Shown piece after piece: positions 55,201 through 62,475 of a stretch of 64,000 nt of DNA (positions are counted from its first letter, which is position 1; the number at the start of each line of letters is the position of its first letter). Source of the stretch: Pyxicephalus adspersus (taxonomy: Eukaryota; Chordata; Amphibia; Anura; Pyxicephalidae); contig NC_092868.1 in assembly GCF_032062135.1 (NCBI RefSeq), positions 48,899,163 through 48,963,162 of the forward strand, read 5' to 3'. A model generated the notes under the pieces. The model ran no database searches, had not been told where the DNA came from, and was given only the letters and a program-made list of their open reading frames with translations. Made by a program: the position numbers and the translations under genes.

Positions 55201-58200
55201 GTACCAGCGTCAGTACGCCAGTTGCTACCATTCAGTGAACAACCCGCGCTATTTCTGTGAATTACATCTCCTCCTCCTCCCTTCTCAGCACCATCCTAGT
55301 AGGCACTGAACTCTTCTCAGCAAGGTAAAGTGAGGTTACATTTTCATTTATTTCATCCAATTGCTTTTGTATTTATGTATTTTAGTATTAGGTGGTGCTT
55401 AAATCATTTTATACATCCACATCAATGTATAATATGCCAATAACAATAAAATTTTTTCAAGGGAACGGATTAATCATTCTCCTTTTATTTCTTATGGGAA
55501 AAATTTGTCCTGTTTGGTATAAGTCCAAGGATCTGGAACCGATTAATAACTTATATCAAGGTACCACTGTACTACTAGCCAGACTCTATTGCTAGTGCAG
55601 TAGGGCCTGATGCAGGACAATGCACAGCCTCATGTGGCCTGAATGTGTATGCTGTTCTTGGATAAAGAAGAAATTGATGCCGTTGACTGGCCCCTGCTTT
55701 CCTAAGACTTAAATCAATAGAGATCATCTGGGACATTACGTATCAGTGCATCTGACTCTACTAATAGTGCCACAAACTGTGCAGAAGTTCACCAATGCCC
55801 TAATCCAGGTCTGGGAGGAGATCCCCCAAGGAAACACCTGCTGTCTCATCAGAAGTATAGCCATATATTGTCAAGAGTAATTTTAGACTTGTTGGAGCCA
55901 TACACACTACTGAGCTGCAATATGAGCTTTTGTGATGAAATTCTTTGTGAATTCAGTTTTTTACTTTGATTTTCAGTGTGATGTTGAACGCAGGCGGTTT
56001 TGGTTTCTACTGACCATTCTTATGTCATGGGCGATCTATATCAGTTAAAGTTTTTACATTTGAGATTTGAAACCTAATTTCAGTGTTCCCTTTTTTGAGC
56101 AGTGTATACATATCATATTAAACTACCCTAATGTGCCAGTGAATGGCTGTGATTTGTAAAACCTTAAATAAAAACCTTTTCTTTCTGCGTTAGCAAAAAC
56201 GACTGAATCCAGCATTGTTCTGTTCATCTTTCTTTAAAGCTTTTACCCTTGGATATACCGGGTATTTAACTAACATAGGACACACCTGAATACACCGTAT
56301 ACTGAGAAACAAAAAGATATATATAAAAATAAAATTAAAATGTTTATTTCCTAGAAGCAGAAGGGCTCATTGTTTACCCTCGCAGCTATTTTCCGAAACA
56401 ATAAACCTGCCTTTCTTTCTCTGCTTGCAACTAAATAAAAAGTAATATCGAAAGTAAAATACCTACCATATAAGCCATGAACCTTAAGAAAACACATTTG
56501 GTTGCCTTTAAGACCAGATAGACATTTTACTTTTTACACAATTTCACTCCTTTCCTCTGTTAAAAAAAAAAGTTTACACTTTTTTTTTATCCTCTCTGCA
56601 TGTCTTCTTCTAGTCTCAGCTGCTCAGTGGTGACCAGAATCATTCAACATCTCTTCTATCATCCCAGGGCACACAGCACTACATGAGGCCGGTATTTATT
56701 TTTAATTTGTGTATTTAGCTGTTTGCCTTGGATTCAGCTTAAACATATATAAACATATATTAATCTGTAACTTTGCATAACCCTGTAAAAAAATGATTAA
56801 AAAGAAAACTAAGTAATGTTTAATTTCTCATACCGTACCTTCATTTCTACGGCTGCTGACCCAATGAGTAGCAGGGAGTCTCCATCCCAAACATCAATCT
56901 GAAGAGTTTGGAGAGCCAAATAGCGTAAAAACCAGCGCTGTTCTCCTGGCTTCAGGAATCCAGGGTCCACCATGTACTTCAACTGATAGCCCGGACAGCC
57001 TGTAATAAAAAGAAAGAAAAATTGCATATATTGTAATTAGCATTTTTTAGATAATAAAAGCTTTATATGTTTTTCACAAAATAGAAATTACTTAATATTT
57101 AGTCATTGAGTCATTGGCTAGTTACCTAACACATACCATTTCCTTGACATTTAGACATGAATGACCTCTAGTCATGCAGGGTTTATAGAAAAAAAATCTA
57201 AAACAAAGGTTTTATTTTCTTTATTTGATCTTCTGTCCTCCTCAAAAACCTACATCAAATCAACACATGGGACGAAAAGATAAGCTATGTGCTGAATAAC
57301 CAAAATAAAAAGATGGGCAAGACTTGTGAGTGCAAATGATGTCTCATAGGTCCGGGTCATTAATTTGCCAACTTAAGAGGCAAAAGAGTAGCCAACACGT
57401 TTCGGGGCACCTCCCAGTGCCCCTTTTTCAGAGCTTGTAGCAAATAAAAGTCTTAGTAGAGCACTATAAATGTAATAAAACAAATCTGATGTCTTTGGTA
57501 GGAGGATGGCACTGGTCAAACATTTGCATGCTTCAAGATGATGCTTCATAGTGCCACCCTATGATATGACAACAATTCAAGTAACCTATATAGATAGGAA
57601 TAGTCATAAAAAAGAGAAAATAAAACGAACCCTGATTTATTGAGCCATCCTTGTTAAGTGACACTATAACTCGTGCCGGAGTCTCACTCCGTGGCGTTCC
57701 TTTACATTGAACAAGCTGTAGGCGGGGGGTCGTTACTGGCTGGAGTCGATAGAACTGGAAGGTGAAGTAAAGGGTCTGGGGCCAGTTCATTGACAAGTTA
57801 CCTTGTTGTACGCTAAGAAACAAAAACAAATTACTATTAGCATTATATCCATTATCTATGTTAAGTCCAACACAGACCTTCAGAATAAAGTTGTTTCCCA
57901 CCTGCTGAAGGCCAGAAATTGCAGGACTATTTCGTTGCACTGCAAATAATCAGCTTCTTCTCTTTGAGGGTTAAAGTTCACCGGACTCGATGGATCCACC
58001 ACTTCTGCCACTTCATTGTTGCAATCCAGAATTTCAGGAAAGCCAACAGAGTGAAGACGGGCCAGGGCAGCTCGAGACAAGATGGAGGTGGTGCTGGGAG
58101 GAAAATAAGTCATTCAGTTTAGAGGTCATCAATCGAAGAAAACCATATCAAATTCCCCTTAGTTTCCTGATGTATTACTACTAAGGTTTACAGTGTATAT

Positions 58201-60859
58201 TATGTGCTTTTAAATGCCATCAGTTATCATTGCTCCCGGATCTCTAGGTTATAAAGATGAGCATAAGTCAAAGAGATGGGGAGTTGTTGCTTGAACGCCC
58301 TACGTTAGGGTGTCAAAGCTGTTCCTCCTTACATAGAGAGCAATGAGTGAGCATTGTCACCCTTGGACAAGTGGCAAGGACACAACGCAAAAATAAAGTG
58401 AAAAAAAATTCAGTCACCGCTCCTAAAGACTGGTAAGTTGATGTATATTACATTTTTGCTCTTAAGTTTAGATACAGTTCAATGTATCTGACTTTTCTAG
58501 ATCACGGCCCATGGCAGAGTTCCAAAAGAGTGTAAATTGGTGTGTCAGAGCCAGATAAACACATAATTTATTACACACTTTGCCTTCTCTGTTTCCAAAT
58601 GTTATCTGTGGCAGATGATGAATGGCTGGAGTACAGTAAAGGAAATCCGTGTACAGTTTCTATAAAGAGAATGTTTTTCTCTCTTAAAGAATATGGGGAA
58701 CTGAAATATATAAGAAGAGTCCTGGCTGGCTAAGGGGAAGCAACCTCATCAAAAATATGTCATTGCATATGTTTATTATTGAGTTAAAGCGGAACTAAAG
58801 TAAAAAAAAAAAATCACACTTACCTTTAATCCCGCAGATCCCTCAATGGCGCTGGAGTTTTTATCAATGCGGTCCTGCGCCGTCCTGGAATTCTTCTGCG
58901 ACCCGGCATGGAGGAAGCGCTGGGTGCTGCCATCTTCTTCTCCAGTCTTCTTTTCCAGTCTTCTTGCTACATCCCCCGATCTTGCACTGCACAAGTGCAA
59001 GATCAGGAGAAGTAGCCCACTGTAAAGAGGAAAAAAGAAGAAAGCCAATCTCACTGCGCATGCGCGAGATCGGCATCTCTTTCTCCGTGGAAAAAAATGC
59101 AGATCTTGGGCATATGCAGATGGAGCAGCCGAGAGCCTCCCGGAATGCATGATGTAGGTATCCCGGCAGGCTCTGCATTCCCACTCAGTCTTGATTGCAG
59201 TGGCGATCAAGACTTAAAAGGGACTGTGCTGAACAAAAAGAAAAAGGGTGTTGCACCTTTTTTTTTTTTTTTTTTTTTTTAATTTTTTATTAGGATGTTT
59301 CAATAAATAACAGAAAAACAACAGAACCACATTCAAGGTTACAACAAATATGAATAAAACAGAAAATTTCAAACATTACAATAGTTGGCATTTCCACTCT
59401 AAACAGCATCTATAACAACAGGAAAATCATTATCCTGAATTCTCAGAGTATACCATTCAGTATGTTGAAATGTATTCAAAATCTGGCGTTTTATTGAGCT
59501 ACACTGAATCTCAATTCCAAAAGGTATGGTACAAATTTGCGTGAAGGTGAGCACTTTTAGAACAATCAGAAGTGGGGGCATAGCTCAATAAGTATGCACG
59601 ATATGGGGGGATATACACCCCATGGTAAATTCTAAGTGTGTTGCACCTTTTTTACTTTATATTTAGTTGTCTACCATTTTACGTACAGTAAAAAAGTTGA
59701 GTTTAGGTCCACTTTAAGTAATCAGCATAAATGTTCTATATGTGTTCAGCACATATATAGCATGGGAAACTTAGGAATATATAATGTACAGCACTGTAAT
59801 ATTCAGCACAGTGTACAGAATGGAGTGGTGAGGGCTATATTTCCAGATTGAGAGACCCTGTTTAATTTAGACAATGGGGATCCAGCAAAACCTGATTACA
59901 CATACAACACATTCGTGGATGTCAATTATGGCTCGAAAAAATGAGGTGTCTATGGTCCTCAGATAAGGAGTTGTTGATGCCTATAAAGCTGGAAAAGGTT
60001 ACAAGGCCATCTATAAAAAGTACGGACAATGCCAATTATTAGTCAGACTGATTATGTATAAATTGAGGAAATTCAAGACCCAGAAGTGCTTGACCATCAA
60101 AGATAAATCCAGCTGCAAGGCGTGAAATAGTCTGAGAGGTTACAAAGGAACCCAGGGTAACTTCTATGCAACTAAAGCTAGTTTCACATTGGCAAATGTT
60201 GATGTTCAAGAGTCCACCATCAGGAGAATATTGAACAGCAATGGTGTGTATGGCAGGGTAGCAAGATGAAAGCCACAGATCTCCCCTTATGTACATGTGG
60301 ACAAACCAGAAGGATACTGAAAGAATGTTTTGTGGATGGATGAAGCCAAAATAGAACTTTTTATTGGCTTCACTGAGGAACGTTGCAACGGAAGAAAGAA
60401 AATCCCAGAATTCCAGCATAAGAACCTTATCCCATCTGTGAAACATGGTGGTGGGAGCCTGGATGGCTTGCCATCATCAATAGATCAATGAATTCTGAAC
60501 TATACCCGATAATTCCGAAGGAAATGTCAAGACATCTGTCCATGTACTTAATCTCCAGAGACAGTGGGTCATGCAAAGAGTGGTTGAAGAAAAAAAGTGA
60601 ATGAAATGGCCAAGTCAAAGTCTTGACCTTAATCCAAAAGAAATGTTGTGGAAAGTCCGAAAGCGAGCAGTTCATGTATGGAAACCCACCAACATCCAAG
60701 AGATGAACCGGTTTTGTATTTTGTCATATGTTTAGTTGCAGTTATTGCTGTACAAAGGGATCACAATTTACTTTTTTAGCCATACATGGAAATGTATTGT
60801 ATTTTTTAAAAATAGAAAAATTTAAAGGGTACAAAAACGTTCAAGCAACACTGTATATG

Positions 60860-60914
<55 letters not shown>

Positions 60915-62424
60915 GTACAATATTGCGAAGCCAGGATAGCATAACAAAATGCAAGCTGAACAGACTGAATGAGTCAGCGTGCTTGGCATTTTGTACAAAC
61001 ACATGGTGCCTGCTATTTCTGTTTTGGGAACAATCCTACATATATGTTTTATTTAATTTTTTTAACCAAAGTGAATTAGATGATCACTTTAACTAAAAAG
61101 GTGACGGTATGCCTTGCCCAAAGCAAGCAAATTCCACATAAAACAATTTTTCTGTCAAACTGGCTGGGTCTGCAGAGATCATAGGGAAATGTCAGGGGAT
61201 TACCTCCAGGGTTAATCTGTCAATCAGATGCAATGTAGCCTTTTTTGGCAACGCTCCTGCACCCTGTTGTCTAGCTCATTTGTGGTATGTCTGACCCAAA
61301 ACTCCAAAACTGGGGAAGATGGATTATCATAGGAGAACCTGGGTGATCCAGCCAACCTCAAATGTATTTCTTAAAAATCATTTCCACTTAGTTGGCATAA
61401 ATCCTGGACCAAGTTTATTTCAGGTTGAGCGGATCGGCAAGGTTCTTCCATGATAATCTATAATATATAATCTCTTCATTCTTGGAAGGCTTTAATAAAT
61501 TGGACCCATAAGGTTGATGCACAGCTGCTAGATGTCCATCAGCACCATGGAGAGCTCCAGGACTAAAGAAATACTTGTCTAAGGTTTCAGAATCGGTCGG
61601 CTTTATCGCACAACACCGCAGAGCAGCCATATTTGCCTATTTATGAATGTTCTTTATGCTTTTCTGTTATTGATCAAATACATTTACAATGCAGAAAAAG
61701 TACGGTTATTCCAGAATAATAAACAGATCGTAATTGGATCTGCATTATTCTATGGTAACAAAGTGCTGAGGAGGAGAAAGGAAAAAGGTGGTAATTCAGG
61801 CTGAGCTCAAGGGTATGGAATGGTTCAATAGCATTAGCCGGAGCCATACACACACGGATTTATATCTCATATCCTGTACTGTTGATCTGCTGAGATGTCA
61901 ATGTGACTTTTTCAATGATATTTCAGTGCTTGCAGTAAGAAGGACGCATACCTGGGAATTTTTCCAGCTGGAGGCTTGTGAGGACTTTGGTATGTATAGA
62001 GATGGCACATTCACCTAGATGCACATAGCCAACAGCATAGCTTGTTCTGGATTCATGTCAATGTAACTCAAACTTTTACGAGCTTAGGTTAAGAGGGTAA
62101 ATACCCAATTTTGCAGTCTACATGTATTCATTTTCCTAAATAAAATTACCAAAACTGCAAAACATTTATGAAATTAGAATCATGTTTTCCAGATTGAGTG
62201 CCAATGATTTTGGTAGTATGATGGAGCATACACTGAGCATCAGGTGTTAACCTTTCTATTGATATGTGTAATACATTTTTCTATATCCTACCATCAGACC
62301 AGGTTTATACTTTTTGCTCCCTCGGGCCAGCTAACTTTTGCTGACCCCCAAACAATAACAGACTTTGATCCTGACATAAAACACACTATGAAAATTGTTT
62401 TACAAGAACTAAAGAAAGCGAAAG

Positions 62425-62475
<51 letters not shown>

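Larger units (their letters stand above)
49938..56838 (-). other. Intron 17 (6.9 kb)
   Basis: Holds a GGGACAGG-core repeat near 50885-51113, a hammerhead-like motif (51797-51853), a hAT-like MITE, a foldback element and a Tc1-like pseudogene with a nested MITE. 49940-50880, 51860-53230 and 56107-56838 show nothing recognised. Confidence 0.75.
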
